NCBI GenBank assembly: GCA_032622095.1
Contig: CP136067.1
Span: 63,002,893-63,066,892 of the forward strand
Origin: Siphonodentalium dalli
Taxonomy: Eukaryota > Mollusca > Scaphopoda > Gadilida > Siphonodentaliidae
Length of the DNA: 64,000 nt
Reading direction: 5' to 3'
Below the pieces are notes generated by a model that ran no database searches, was not told the origin of the DNA, and saw only the letters and a list, made by a program, of their open reading frames with translations. A program made the translations under genes and the position numbers. Numbering within the stretch: the first letter of the stretch is position 1; the number at the start of each line of letters is the position of its first letter. Shown here piece by piece: positions 1 to 11,149 of the stretch.

Positions 1-62
1 GACGTAGGTGAGTTGGACAATTTTTTCTTCCTATTGGCTGCGAATCCCCTAGTCAAGGACGA

Positions 63-194
63 CCTGATTGGTTGGCGTATATATAATTAACAAAATAAAC
101 TAGACTTACCTTGGGAAGTAGCTGTTCATTTTGAATTTTCCCGCCCTCCCATCCCATGAGTCAATCGAGTTAATTCATACGCCAACCAATCAGG
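63..194. repeat. 18-bp perfect inverted repeat (short hairpin)
   Basis: CCTGATTGGTTGGCGTAT at 63-80 recurs as its exact reverse complement at 177-194. The left arm of a second, larger inverted repeat (84-137) lies between them, so two inverted-repeat units overlap here. Probably the edge of a non-autonomous DNA element; superfamily not assignable. Confidence 0.7.
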
Positions 195-472
195 GATGGA
201 CAATAACTGTAAGTTCATGGTCACGGCATAGTTGCTCATAGAACAAGGTCTGGACTTGCATTTCAGGAGTCCCACAAAAGGCATAGTTGCTTGTAGAGCT
301 AGTTATGCACTTAATTTCAATAGTTGAAATAATTTGGCTTTCAAAACTGTTGGACGGACAATTCGCGCATGCGCAAGGCACTCCCCTAGTCAAGCCCTCC
401 CTGATTGTAGACTATTATAATTCAAAATGAACAGCTACTTCCCAAGGTAAGTCTAGTTTATTTTGTTAATTA
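84..472. mobile_element. MITE-like element with 54-bp perfect terminal inverted repeats
   Basis: Positions 84-137 and 419-472 are exact reverse complements over 54 bp. The arms start TAATTAACAAAATAAACTAG and end just before GTTCATTTTGAATT gives way to unrelated sequence. The ~280 bp interior has no convincing gene. Perfect arms at this length suggest a recent insertion of a miniature inverted-repeat element. I could not define a target-site duplication; the flanks ATA and TGCAT leave a TA or ATA duplication possible. Confidence 0.65.
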
Positions 473-1105
473 TGCATACTTTATTGAGCGTTGTTGTGCG
501 TTTTTTGTTCGGTTAGAATTGATATAATATAACACGATCACATGTAGGATATGATACTTTACTTACAATATACACACATGTATATCACACATGTCAGTAT
601 ATATGAGGACGGATATGTTGTATATTGCTCGGGGTTGACATATCCATGTCGTATCCATGTCGTATCTAAGCGACCATGTCCATGTCAATGCACAGACTAT
701 CATTGCATGTGAAAATAGTATCATGGTGTGCTACAGACATTGTTGAATGTGCTGGTTACCAACCGGACCATTGCTCATAAAATAGGTAAATAAATCAGGG
801 GGGGTAATAAAATAATTGCAGGAAGGTATGCCGGGGTGGGTAGCCCGATGGGCAAAAAAACACGTTTTTGACACCCTCATGCAAATTTTTTACTAAAGAC
901 CTTTTGTGCCCTTATATGACATTTGTAACAGTTTACAACATATTATAAGAATTTATAACTGCAAAAACACCATATTTATGTCACTGGGACCTCATATGGG
1001 CCTTAGGAGAGATGACATTAAGCTATATGGCATTTTGCATATGGGGTGAAAAAATTCCTTCCCGACACCCTTCGGAAAGAAGCTTCGAGAAATGTAAAAC
1101 TGAAA

Positions 1106-2270
1106 TATATAAACTTGTCTTGATGTAACTAAAGCCAAGATCATTGTGTGCATGGAAAAAGAGCAACTCCCTCAAACATTAATGTGACTATCAATGGCTA
1201 GAATATAACTGTCATCACACTGTTCATCAGTGCATCAAGCCAATCAGTGAAATATTTTGCATGTCTATCAACTCATATGATCTGTTACTCTCACAACACC
1301 TAAAATATCCAAGTTTGGCACACAGGCCTGTGGTTTGGCATAGTGACTTTTTGTCATTTATTATAACAGAGGTTGCTCCAGTAGACTAACAAAAGTGTTA
1401 AGGCATAATGCTAGATAATGGGCTGGTTGACAGACTAATCGGGAAATTGTTAGAAATTATGGAATTGTGTGTATCCTGTACAATGACCTAAGTTTGCATA
1501 TATAAGTAAACTTGTCCTGATGCAACTAATGCCTAGATCATTGTGTGCATGGAAAAAGAGCGAGCAACTATCTCAAACATTAATGTGACTATCAATGGGT
1601 AGAAAATATCTGTCATCAGTGCATCAAGCCAATCAGCGAATTATTTGCATGTCTTTCAACTCAGATGATCTCTCACAAGACCGAAAGTATCCAAGTTTTG
1701 GTATAGTGCTGTGACTGCTTGTCATCTATACATGTATATATAAACGAGTAGGATCTGTCCGGAGTTTTCTCTCAGACCCCTGGACCGAGTTCAACCAAAT
1801 TTGGTGTGGTGACTCGGGGTACCCTGGCGGATGTTATAATGGTATTAGTTTTTCAAACTTTTTAATTGAAAAATAATTAAAATAAAATAAAATTGGTTTT
1901 GTTAAATTGAGCAAGGAATTCAATTTAAAAAAAAAAGTATTTTAAAACAATATATATAAATCAAAATGTTTCAATGACCAAATGTGCTTGAAGCACAAAG
2001 GGGCCGCCGGTAAGTGAAGGGTCTGTCTAAGATCAAAATGTGTGCGAAGTCCAACAAAGGGGGCCACAGGCATCTCCGATGCTGACTATATATAGGCTCC
2101 CAAAGGGAGCCTGTTTCAGCTAGTTTAGTATAATAGAACTAAGTTGCTCCAGTAGACTAACATAATTGGTATGGAATATGTTAGATAATTGGCTGGTTGA
2201 CAGACTAATCAGGAAATAGTTAGAAATTATGAAATTTTTTGTATTTTGCACAATGACCTAGGTTTACAGA
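1106..2270. repeat. Diverged interspersed duplication of two sequence blocks
   Basis: Block B ('atcattgtgtgcatgg', 'caaacattaatgtgactatc', 'gcatcaagccaatcag') occurs at about 1106-1360 and 1499-1727. Block A ('gttgctccagtagactaac', 'ggctggttgacagactaatc') occurs at about 1368-1500 and 2142-2270. The order B-A-B-A with a ~400 bp insert in the second half implies duplication of a ~390 bp unit. The insert includes the stem AGGCTCCC/GGGAGCCT at 2094-2112. No coding signal was seen. Confidence 0.7.
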
Positions 2271-2478
2271 TGATCAGCAATTTATCAGATCATTCCCAGT
2301 CCTAAGAGTGATATCAGTAGAGTTTTATGAGATTTTAGACCAATTTTAGTGAAATTTGGGGGGTGGGTATAAAAAAATTGGGACTAGAAAATTATATTTT
2401 TTGCAGGTTTTGGGGTGGTGGGTCCCCGAAAATGCCAGATGAAAAAAAACGGCATGCCTTCCTGCAAATTTTTTACTA

Positions 2479-2502
2479 CCCCCCCCCCCCCCCCCCCCCC
2501 CC
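2479..2502. repeat. Homopolymer run of 24 C
   Basis: An uninterrupted run of 24 cytosines follows 'ttttacta'. It is unusual in otherwise AT-rich sequence; on the other strand it is G24, able in principle to form a G-quadruplex. Its length in an assembly is unreliable. Confidence 0.95.
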
Positions 2503-2519
2503 ACCTTGAATAAATGCTG

Positions 2520-4840
2520 ACTTTTGGTTTGTTGCAAATAGTCATTTATATATTAAATATTCACATTGGTGAATACTACATGTAGTTTAATCATTTTCTG
2601 CCAACATACATGTACTCTTGATAATGGATGCCTGAGTAGTGGTTAGTTAGTATAGTTTACAGTTTATGCCTTCGCTCGATATTATTTTATATTATGCCGA
2701 CTGTCCAAGATTCACAATGCTATCACCGTACATATATATTTGAACTCATATGCATTCAATACACAGTGTTGGTCGGTTGAAATAACGTCATTTGATATCG
2801 TGCCCACCACAAACAATTTGTGTAAAAGCAACTTTCAGTGTGTGAACAGGCATAATATTGTTAAAATTCACCCCTCATCTGTACATGCTAATACTAGTTT
2901 TAAATGCTAATGTACATGTAAGGTGTGTGTATTGAGTGTGCTACATGTACGATACATAGATTTTGGATGCATGCAGATTGGTCTGGCATGTTGTGTATGG
3001 CACGATTCTGCGTCCCACGCACACGACTACTAAATGAACTCACATACGGTATACCCAAATGAGATCATATTGAACCATCAATGAATTATAATGTATGGAA
3101 AATTGTAGGCCATTGTATAAAGTGGCATTGCGAATAAACAGTTGTAGTTAACTTGGGATTAGAAAGTCACACATTAAGAAGACATGTTCTAAATGCCCTG
3201 TACTTATTTGTTCAGGCGTGATTATTATCATGCCCTACTACAGTTGTCACTCTCCATGGTGTTGCTCCAATTGAACCAACAGGATTGAGAACTCATTGGC
3301 CATATACAGCTACCTCTAACTACCCATATCCGCAGTTATGTGGGAATGGATGCCCGCCCCAGTAATAACCGACCCCAGACCACAGAGACTGCATCGAGCT
3401 TATCGAATCACAGAGGAGCATGTCCGTTACACAGTGTAGACAAACTTTTGTCGAGAAAATATATCGCTTGCACACATTTTCCTGATATGTGACACCTACC
3501 CCCAGCACCGTCTAAAGTATAGATGCAGCACATGTGTTATAATTCTGGCGGCTACTGTAGTAACACGACACCATACAAGTTAAATGACTGTTCTTTTTCG
3601 CCACGATACCTTGCACCATACAAACGAAACATGCTGAAAACAATTAATTTTCATTTAATTCTGGAGAACTTGAAGCCGTAATTGGTCAGGATTATTTTAC
3701 TAGATACTGCCTGAATACCCAATAATCAAACCAGGTTCCGCAGGTGCATGGGAGGAGACGGTCCTACATTTGGCAATGAAACAAATAGACAATCGAATTT
3801 ATAAACTGGCACCAGCAAAGTTCCCCGCCACCCATAACTACAAAATTGGTTTGTATTTATTGTTGGCGGGGAATTTTCCGTGTGCCTGTGGATTTATGTT
3901 GGACAAAGATATTGCCTTATTTACTCATAATATAGATTCTTAGGCGACATGTGGCATGGTATTTAATAACGGGCACATAATATACCAATATTTCAAACTT
4001 GGAAGGTCGCGACTCCATTTGTTTCATTCATGATAATCTATATATCGTTTCTTAGCTATACACATGCTAGTATTTTTGTGCGAGATATTAACTCATGAGT
4101 TGAAATGTTGTACATGTAAAAAATACATACAAATACTGCTAGTATGATCCCCTTTGAAAATCAGGAAGAGTCACATTTTATATAACCTTCAACTTCATCA
4201 CATCACTCCGCTGTGAAGATCTACAAGATGCACAGTATATTATTACTCAGTGCTACTTTATTACTAGCATGGTGAAACTGTCATCTGTGGATCAACGTTT
4301 AATTATTATTTGGTAGTTATTATCCAGCATAAAAATATGGTATAACTTATTATGTCCTTGTCTCTTGAAGAAAATGAATCCACATCATAACAAAATGCCC
4401 AAATAGATGTATTTATATACTGTGACAGCATTGTGAATCTTGAACTGCCGCCATAAAATAAAATAAGATGAAAGCGAAAGCATTAACCTGGGAACTAACT
4501 CACCAAGCACTAATCAGAAACCCAGGGTTGAGGGTTATAGTGTGTTGGTTGAAAAATTACTGTAACAACAACTGTAACCGTGTAATATTTATTATATTAT
4601 GTCAATTGTTATAATTGGGCAATTCTAAACGAAATATGTTTAAGAACTGCTTACACAAATATGCATATAATTCCATTCGTGATGATAACCCTGTGGAAAT
4701 AAAGTGAAACTTTTTTTTATAGTTCGGTTTGTGGTGTTGGGGATTATCTTATGGCATGATTATCATCAGATATTTCACTGAAACATAACTCAACTGAACG
4801 TAGCAACCACTGACCCTTGTAAGCAATTGACGTAATTTCT
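2520..4840. other. Stretch without recognisable features
   Basis: About 2.3 kb of AT-rich sequence. Short open frames only, none resembling a known family, no long inverted repeat seen. Treated as intergenic or intronic. Confidence 0.5.
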
Positions 4841-4943
4841 CATCAGCGCTATATAAGCCTTATGCATGCGAAACCAATGCGCTATTAACGTGGGTGCACT
4901 TTAGTTATTGAGAATTTAATTGCCAACAACAGAAGTAGTGAAT

Positions 4944-5120
4944 ATGTATATTTTATTTGGCATTGTGGCTTCCATTCTTGTTATACTAATGTGGAAGTCA
5001 GCAGTCGTGTGGTGCAGCAGACATTTGACTAATATACCACCAAATGAATGTCAGGTTGGATCTCAGTCCTATTGTAGCAATTTGACATGGCTTGATGTTG
5101 CTTCTTCGAGCAATTCATAA
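4944..5120 (+). CDS. Candidate 58-residue membrane or secreted small protein (weak)
   Basis: An ATG at 4944 opens 58 codons ending TAA at 5118-5120. The first ~24 residues (start MYILFGIVASILVILMW) form a strong hydrophobic stretch followed by a Lys, as in a signal anchor or signal peptide. The rest contains four Cys (one at the end of the hydrophobic stretch) and one Asn-Leu-Thr glycosylation sequon. A TATA-box-like TATATAA sits at 4850-4856, roughly 90 bp upstream. I recognise no family. It could be a real small gene, the first exon of a longer gene, or chance: 58 codons is within what AT-rich DNA produces. The hydrophobic start near a TATA-like element is the only support. Confidence 0.25.
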   Translation: MYILFGIVASILVILMWKSAVVWCSRHLTNIPPNECQVGSQSYCSNLTWLDVASSSNS

Positions 5121-5979
5121 ATATTTACTAACTAAGTACCTAGGCACGAACCTTTAACCTGAAAATGTTCTTGAAACTCAGAAGATGATTGTTTTATCGG
5201 AATAATTTGGCTGCAATTTTGATCTCCATCACCACGTATGCATATAAATTGCCTTATAAATATTACAACACAAATTATTCTATGCAAAATTCCGTAACAT
5301 ATAAACCATTGGCGATGCATTGGTCCAGCTGCTTACCTGTTATGCACATGCAGAGTGTCAATATCAAATTCGGCCATCTTGGATTTTATACCTTCCCAAT
5401 TTGAGATTTTAACTAAATCCTATATTTTCTGGGTCTCTGGAGGGTTCTGCACATTATGACACCATAAACTGTGCACAGTTAATTTATTCTTGGATACAAC
5501 CTACATGGACCCCTCAATTTGGATAATTATGAATTATGATAATTTGGGGTCAGGGTTAAGTTTTTGTCGATTATTTCGCCAGTTGGAAGGATATAATATT
5601 GGCTTGAACAATATTTTGTAGGGAATTCGAATATCCTCCCATTTCTAAAACTATATAATGTCGAGGAATTTGTCACATATGCTATATTTTAATGGATGAC
5701 ACTTTATCTGAATCGTCATGATTTTTTGACAGGTAGCGCTACATTCTTTACCACGATGTGGTAAAATCAGAACAAAAGTTTAAAAACAAAGTTGAATCTC
5801 ATGAAGTATCAACATTTGCTCCATAAATGAGCAACGATGTTTTCATTAGTTCCCATTTTGTTGCCCGGTTAGCCATCAGAATATAAGTAACAGAAAAATG
5901 AAATAAATTCAAAATTGAAAAAGTTCATATTTAATATACGACGGCATATATAGTACAAAACGTGCGAGGCTGGGAGCAG

Positions 5980-6410
5980 TATTCCTGAACATATCCATAT
6001 CAAAGTTCGATAAGTGTGGTATAAGTGTTGACAAATCTTTCCAAAGTTCCATAAGTGTACCTATAAGTGTGGGCAGTGTTCCCAAACATTTTAAAGTAAA
6101 AGTATCATAAGTGTGTCATAAGTGTTGATAGAACTTTTCAAAGTACCATAAGTGTGCATGTAGCTGTAAGTGTGGGCAGTATGACCACCATGCCCAAAGA
6201 TTTTCAAAGTCTCAAAAGTGTAGAGCAAATATACACTAATTACAACTCTTACACTGCACTTACAAAATAAGTGTACATTTTGAAAAAGTGAGTGAGGTAC
6301 AAGTGTACTGAATTAAATAAACAAGTGTACTATAAGTGTATACCTGAACTACACTTACAATGAAAGTGTACACTTAGAAAATGTAAGGGCTTATACTGAA
6401 AAAGTTGTAA
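5980..6410. repeat. Irregular 'ATAAGTGT' repeat tract
   Basis: The core ATAAGTGT(G) recurs many times at uneven 15-40 bp spacing, first on the + strand and then, towards 6230-6410, also as the complement ACACTTA. Phrases such as 'tttcaaagt(a)cca-taagtgtg' and 'gtgggcagt' recur, so this is a decayed minisatellite. No coding potential. Confidence 0.75.
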
Positions 6411-6439
6411 AAATTGCAGTTGTCAATCATCAGGATAAA

Positions 6440-6740
6440 AATAGATCGAAATGTTGTCAATCATTAATTATTCATGGTTATTCATTGTTATTCATGCTTC
6501 GAACATTGCACATGATGTCAATCATAAATTATTCATGGTTATTCATGCTTCAAAATTTTGTTGGTCTCAATACATTGTGGGTCTCTCAAAGTGTTCACAC
6601 ATATTCATGCTTATTCAAGCTTGAGAACCATGAATAACCATGAATAACCATGAACAAACAGAACCATGAATATACACCATGAATAATGGATGAATAACCA
6701 TGAATAACCATGAATATTCATGCTTATTCATGCTCCACGA
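6440..6740. repeat. 'ATTCATGGTT/AACCATGAAT' minisatellite in both orientations
   Basis: Repeats of ATTCATGGTTATTCATG at 6460-6560 are followed by the reverse complement AACCATGAATAACCATGAAT at 6625-6710 and then by the forward orientation again. The tract is therefore palindromic overall and could fold into a long imperfect hairpin. Confidence 0.8.
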
Positions 6741-6849
6741 ATAACAGGAAACTGGAGTAATCTTTAGTGGCTATGTGACCATTGGTGTGGCCAATATGTG
6801 TATATTGAGTAACCATATGGTCCATAGTGATGTGATTTGGTAAACAATG

Positions 6850-7210
6850 ATTGACTATATAACCACAAATTTGGTTATGAGTATACAGTGAGTGGCTGAA
6901 TTGTCATGAGTGAGGTGTATATGCAAGCCTGGAGTGTATGAATGGTCATGTGAGAAGGGTATTGGTATATATAGAACGTCTGTATGGCAGCCATTGGTGA
7001 TGTGTATATGTATACTTAGAGTGACTCTATTGTTATGGGTGTGGTGTATGTGTGTATCTTGAGTGTGGTGTGGCAAATATATATATACATGGAGTAATTG
7101 TATGGCCAATGGTGTGGTAAATATGTATACAAGAAGTGACTGTATGATCATGAATGTGGCGCAGAGCTATATATATAGTTACTATATGGTCGTGGGTACA
7201 TGTGTAAATT
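6850..7210. repeat. Degenerate GT/TATA-rich minisatellite
   Basis: A loose ~60-70 bp unit built of 'gtgtggtgtatatat...gagtgactgtatggtcatg' recurs about five times. The minus-strand open frames here are just translations of this repeat (His/Thr/Ile-rich) and are not taken as genes. Confidence 0.7.
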
Positions 7211-7812
7211 TGGGTTGGTATCGTTTTACACAATAACTCAGGGATATGTTAATCGATATAGAGGTAATGTCAGAGAGTTCTACATCCTGATGGTGGTTTA
7301 TATGCACAATGGGGGAAACGGTTTTCCTGACATCAGTCATTTCAATGCCAATGAGCCACAATTTTATTGGGCTGAGTAGCCTCATAATATTGCACCTTTC
7401 AGTTCATTTTCAAAGTTCTGTCCATTTCCGTACAAAAACATGGTCAGAATCCCAAAAGAAGTTTTTGCAAAATTCCATACTGCATCCTTTATAATTAAAT
7501 CATCATGCCTCATAAATAACATACAAATTGAGCACAATTGCTACCTTTTCGGAACATTAGATAACAATATTCGGGATATATGAAAAATCAACTTCTTTTA
7601 CCAAATTTGGTTGGCATTTTGCAAACCATCTTGAGTAATTTTGACCAAAAACAGATCAGTGTGACCCATTTAAGACAGATCAAAACAATAAACACCTTCG
7701 ATACCAAAGATAGTTCCATTTTACTTGAGAAAATTGTCTTAAACTGAAAAGTTAATTTTTCTGATTTTGATGTCAAGTTTGCCAAATCCAATAATTCTGG
7801 TAATGTCAGTGT

Positions 7813-8009
7813 TTAACCCTTTGAGTGCCAGGTCCGATTTTTGTATTGACCCATATACCCTGTGCCAATGCATTCTCTTATATATGCGAGTCGACCATAG
7901 GTTGCCTCGCATATATAAGAGAATGCATTGGCCTAACCCAAAAAAAAGGGCACTCTACAGACCATAACTTAGGGCTGATGAGATCGGCCCCTGGCACTAA
8001 AAGGGTTAA
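7813..8009. mobile_element. 197-bp TTAA-flanked MITE (piggyBac-like) with perfect internal hairpin
   Basis: Bounded by TTAA at 7813-7816 and 8006-8009. Termini are inverted: CCCTTTGAGTGCCAGG on the left and CCTGGCACTAAAAGGG on the right. TTAA target duplication with CCC-starting termini is the hallmark of piggyBac-type elements. Inside, 7864-7890 and 7906-7932 are 27-bp perfect complementary arms containing CTCTTATATATGCGAG around a 15-nt loop. No transposase frame, so non-autonomous. Confidence 0.8.
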
Positions 8010-8150
8010 AATAGTAACAATTAAACAAAGGTGCATCATAAATGGTAGTATTCAATATCTATAAGACAGAATAGTAATTTTTTCATCAACCACAACTTGT
8101 ATGTGGTTGCATGACTCGCTGGGGCAATATTTAAATTTTATTTCATAAAT

Positions 8151-8340
8151 TAAATTACCTGATATGTCCATATTGATAGTAACTCAGCTTACTAGATATT
8201 TACGCTGTGCGGTTCGTTCCGCTTTCCGTTCCGTGTTTTTGAAAAACCGGAATCGAGAATACCGCACCGTATCCTAATCTTATCATTCGTAACTTCGGCG
8301 AACAACAAGCCGGTTGATTTATTTACGCAGTTAAGATTAA
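8151..8340. mobile_element. Fragment with DIRS-type terminus
   Basis: Starts ATTACCTGATATGTCCAT, the same tip as the DIRS-like element at 33250-44715. It continues through about 150 bp that matches the reverse complement of the short element at 14538-14842 ('actcagcttactagatattt', 'gaatcgagaataccgcaccg'). Similarity ends near 8300 and no closing inverted end was found, so this is a truncated copy. Confidence 0.65.
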
Positions 8341-9402
8341 GAGATCTTTCGGAATCTTTACTGAATCTTAACACTATGAGAGAGAAGAAGCTTATCTCTC
8401 TACTCAACAACCGAAGGTTGCTATCAAACGGAGTTCTAAGATAGACTATGTATGAACTTTACAACTCGAAGTACGAGGAGTTTGACCTGGCGACATCGGA
8501 AGATTCAACATTTCGGTGGTCTTGTCAGCGGTGTTCTAACATAGATTTTTCGTGTCAGATGTGCGTGCGTCAGATACGAATGGTAAACTATGCTGGCATG
8601 ATAACAAAAGGAGTTAGCACGCAGTGCTTAAAAAACTCCTGTATCCACGTCAGTTATGACTGGAATACAATGCTGATTTGACAGCAGTGGAATCTTGACT
8701 CAAATGCACGCAGTGCAAGGAACATAAAGATCAGATTTTGAAAAAATCGTGCAAATATGCTGACCATCATTATGGCAAAATCAGAGAGTGAGATTTTCAC
8801 AGAGCCAAAGCCTGAGCGGCTGACAAAAGATGCCTAGTGTTAATTAATGTACCATACATTAGACGGACACTGACAAAACACAAGAAATGTCTGTTTTGAA
8901 GCTTTATTTATGAAAGATCTGCAAGATACATTCTGTAAAGCAGACGTCACTGATTACGTCATACTACAGTTGGTAGACTGTAAATATAACCTTTAAATAG
9001 GACACGGTCAATGGAGATATCATCATATATCTTCTTATAAATGGGTCAAATAAATATCTATGTGTTATTGATGTTTCTGTTAGTGAAACTACACAAAATT
9101 GTTTTGTACCCATGCTAATTCATTTGAATGAGATGTTTGACGAGACAAATAAGCTCAATGTCAGGTAGCTATAACCCAAGCTAATTACGCAATGTGTTTT
9201 CATTGAGAGACATATATTCATGCTTGGTTTGACGCTTAAATTTGACCTCATTAAATAACAAAGAGACCAAGAATGGGTTGAATCAAACAACACGTGGTAT
9301 TCATAACGCAACAAACTGCCATACACATAAGCTTTGGAGTTATAACTTATAGCTGACAATGGCGAATTCCCAAAGGTGTCAAAACTACGCTGTGTTTCAT
9401 TG
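8341..9402. other. No recognisable gene; short frame at 8448-8681 unassigned
   Basis: A 77-codon + frame at 8448-8681 has two CxxC pairs (WSCQRCS and FSCQMCV), faintly like a zinc-ribbon or PHD-like tail found in some retroelement proteins. That is too little for a call. The rest shows nothing. Confidence 0.3.
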
Positions 9403-9604
9403 CCCTTACCGAAATCATTAGCCATCTGTTAGCCATCCTTTAGCACTCGGAAGAGAAGGGATGATGGCTTACAGATGGCTAGTAGTTTTCAGAGGCTAAT
9501 ACAAAATTTAGCCATCGAGGCTAGGTGATGGCTAGATGATGGCTTATTAGCCCTCCTATAGGCCGAAATATTTAAATGAGCTAAGCCATCGCTTATCCCT
9601 CGAT

Positions 9605-9800
9605 GGATGGATGGCTAGTAGGCCGATGGCTAGTAGGCCGATGGCTAGTACGCCACGGATGTCTAGTACGCTACTGATGGCTTGTAAGCTGATGGCTAGT
9701 AGGCCGATGGCTAGTAAGCCGATGGCTAGTAAGTCGATGGCTAGTAAGCCGATGGCTAGTAGGCCGATGGCTAGTAAGCCGATGGCTAGTAAGCCATCGG
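9605..9800. repeat. 15-bp tandem array GATGGCTAGTAAGCC
   Basis: About 12-13 copies of GATGGCTAGTA(A/G)GCC with point variants. Because 15 is divisible by 3 the array stays open and would translate as Met-Ala-Ser-Lys/Arg-Pro repeats, but there is no sign of a real gene. Confidence 0.9.
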
Positions 9801-10154
9801 ATTGTTAGCCCTGGACATTTAGTGATGGCTTAGGATTGCTATGTTATATAACTTGCTTCAGGAGGGATAACTCTTTGGCATCATCTATTTGAGAATTAAT
9901 TATCTTTAAAATAATATGTTATATCATAAAAATTATTTTTAACAACATATTTAACAATGTCCATTATTTTTGTTATCTTTTGCCAAGTTTTCATCATAAA
10001 TACAGTAGAAACGATTTACAATTGTATCACTGGACACACGTACTGCATGGTATCTGGAATCATGCAACATCTTCACATTAGGCTGGGCCAGCCAAAGATT
10101 TATGCAGATTTTTGTCAAAATTTTTGTCAAAATAGTCTGGTCAAGATAGATCTT

Positions 10155-10345
10155 TTAACCCTTCCAATATGAGAACTATATATGCTGGTGCAGCATTAAA
10201 GAACCTGGTTCCAGCTGAATTATCTTATATATGCGAGTTTCCAATCTATAGGGATCAAGCCTCGCATATATAAGAGAATGTGCTGGCTAGCTATAGAGAA
10301 TTGCATTGGTACAGGATTTCAAGAAGCTCCCATCGGAATGGTTAA
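10155..10345. mobile_element. 191-bp TTAA-flanked MITE nested in the 9403-11146 element
   Basis: TTAA at 10155-10158 and 10342-10345. Termini CCCTTCCAATATGAG and (reverse complement of the right end) CCATTCCGATGGGAG are imperfect inverted repeats. Internal arms CTTATATATGCGAG (10224-10237) and CTCGCATATATAAG (10261-10274) match the hairpin of the 7813-8009 element, marking the same family. Confidence 0.7.
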
Positions 10346-11149
10346 ATATGAATATGTTTTTTTCAAGATGTTTAATGTGTCATATCATGCCCAATAAATT
10401 AGAAAATATAGTGCTGAGGATTGTACTTACCAATTTCCAGATTAATTTGTATATATGTTAGTGGCAGGATATTTTCTCAGAATCTCAGGCAGAATGTTTG
10501 ATAAACATGCAGATTTCTGATAGTTATTTCACAACTTTAAAAATTAGCAGGCTCAGCATATCTTGAAGCCATTACTCTACTAGTCCAATGAATCTCAACT
10601 AAAGAAATCACAAGTTTATAAGACTGCTAAGAACATAAGTGTAAAAAATACTGGAACAACAAACTTGAGCAGTGAATATAGACTAGCAGTTACAATTCAA
10701 ATGTAGTTTACTACAATATCCCAGGATGCATCTACATGTGTATGCAGCCTCTATTTGGTTGGACCAACATATGGCAGCCATATGTCAGGTCTATGGCAGT
10801 CTCAGGAGAGCAGGTCTCCTAACCATTAATATGATTTTCATGAAGGCTAATAACATTCGAATGTTAAAAATTCTCCAGTCTGATGGTTATGGAATAAATT
10901 ATTAACCACCAGTAATGATGGCTAGTGAATATAATTCCATGTTGTTAGCCATCCACTAACCATCACCTTGGTCATCACCAGAAATTCTTCCTGATTGGAT
11001 GCATGCTATCTAAGCCATCACACCCCTTCTTATTCTTCATGAGTGCTAATATAACTATAGTGATGGTTTATCTTAGCCATCATTGGTCTCTGATGGCTAA
11101 GCGAGGGCTTAGGGATGGCTTAATAAGCCATTCTGTTCGGTAAGGGTGT

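Larger units (their letters stand above)
9403..11146. mobile_element. 1.74-kb DNA element ending CCCTTACCGAA, rich in 'agccatc' motifs
   Basis: Inverted tips CCCTTACCGAA at 9403-9413 and TTCGGTAAGGG at 11136-11146. Both ends are followed inward by clusters of GATGGCTTA/TAGCCATC motifs (9413-9840 and 10910-11130), giving subterminal repeats in both orientations. No transposase frame and no clear target duplication (flanks ..CATTG and TGTGC..). It holds a 15-bp tandem array (9605-9800) and a nested TTAA element (10155-10345). Superfamily unassigned. Confidence 0.65.

Noticed and set aside
6855-7233. His/Thr-rich minus-strand frames
   Set aside because: They coincide with a degenerate GT-rich minisatellite in more than one frame.
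9611-9808. 65-codon frame of Met-Ala-Ser-Lys-Pro repeats
   Set aside because: It is the translation of the 15-bp tandem array; nothing outside the array supports a gene.
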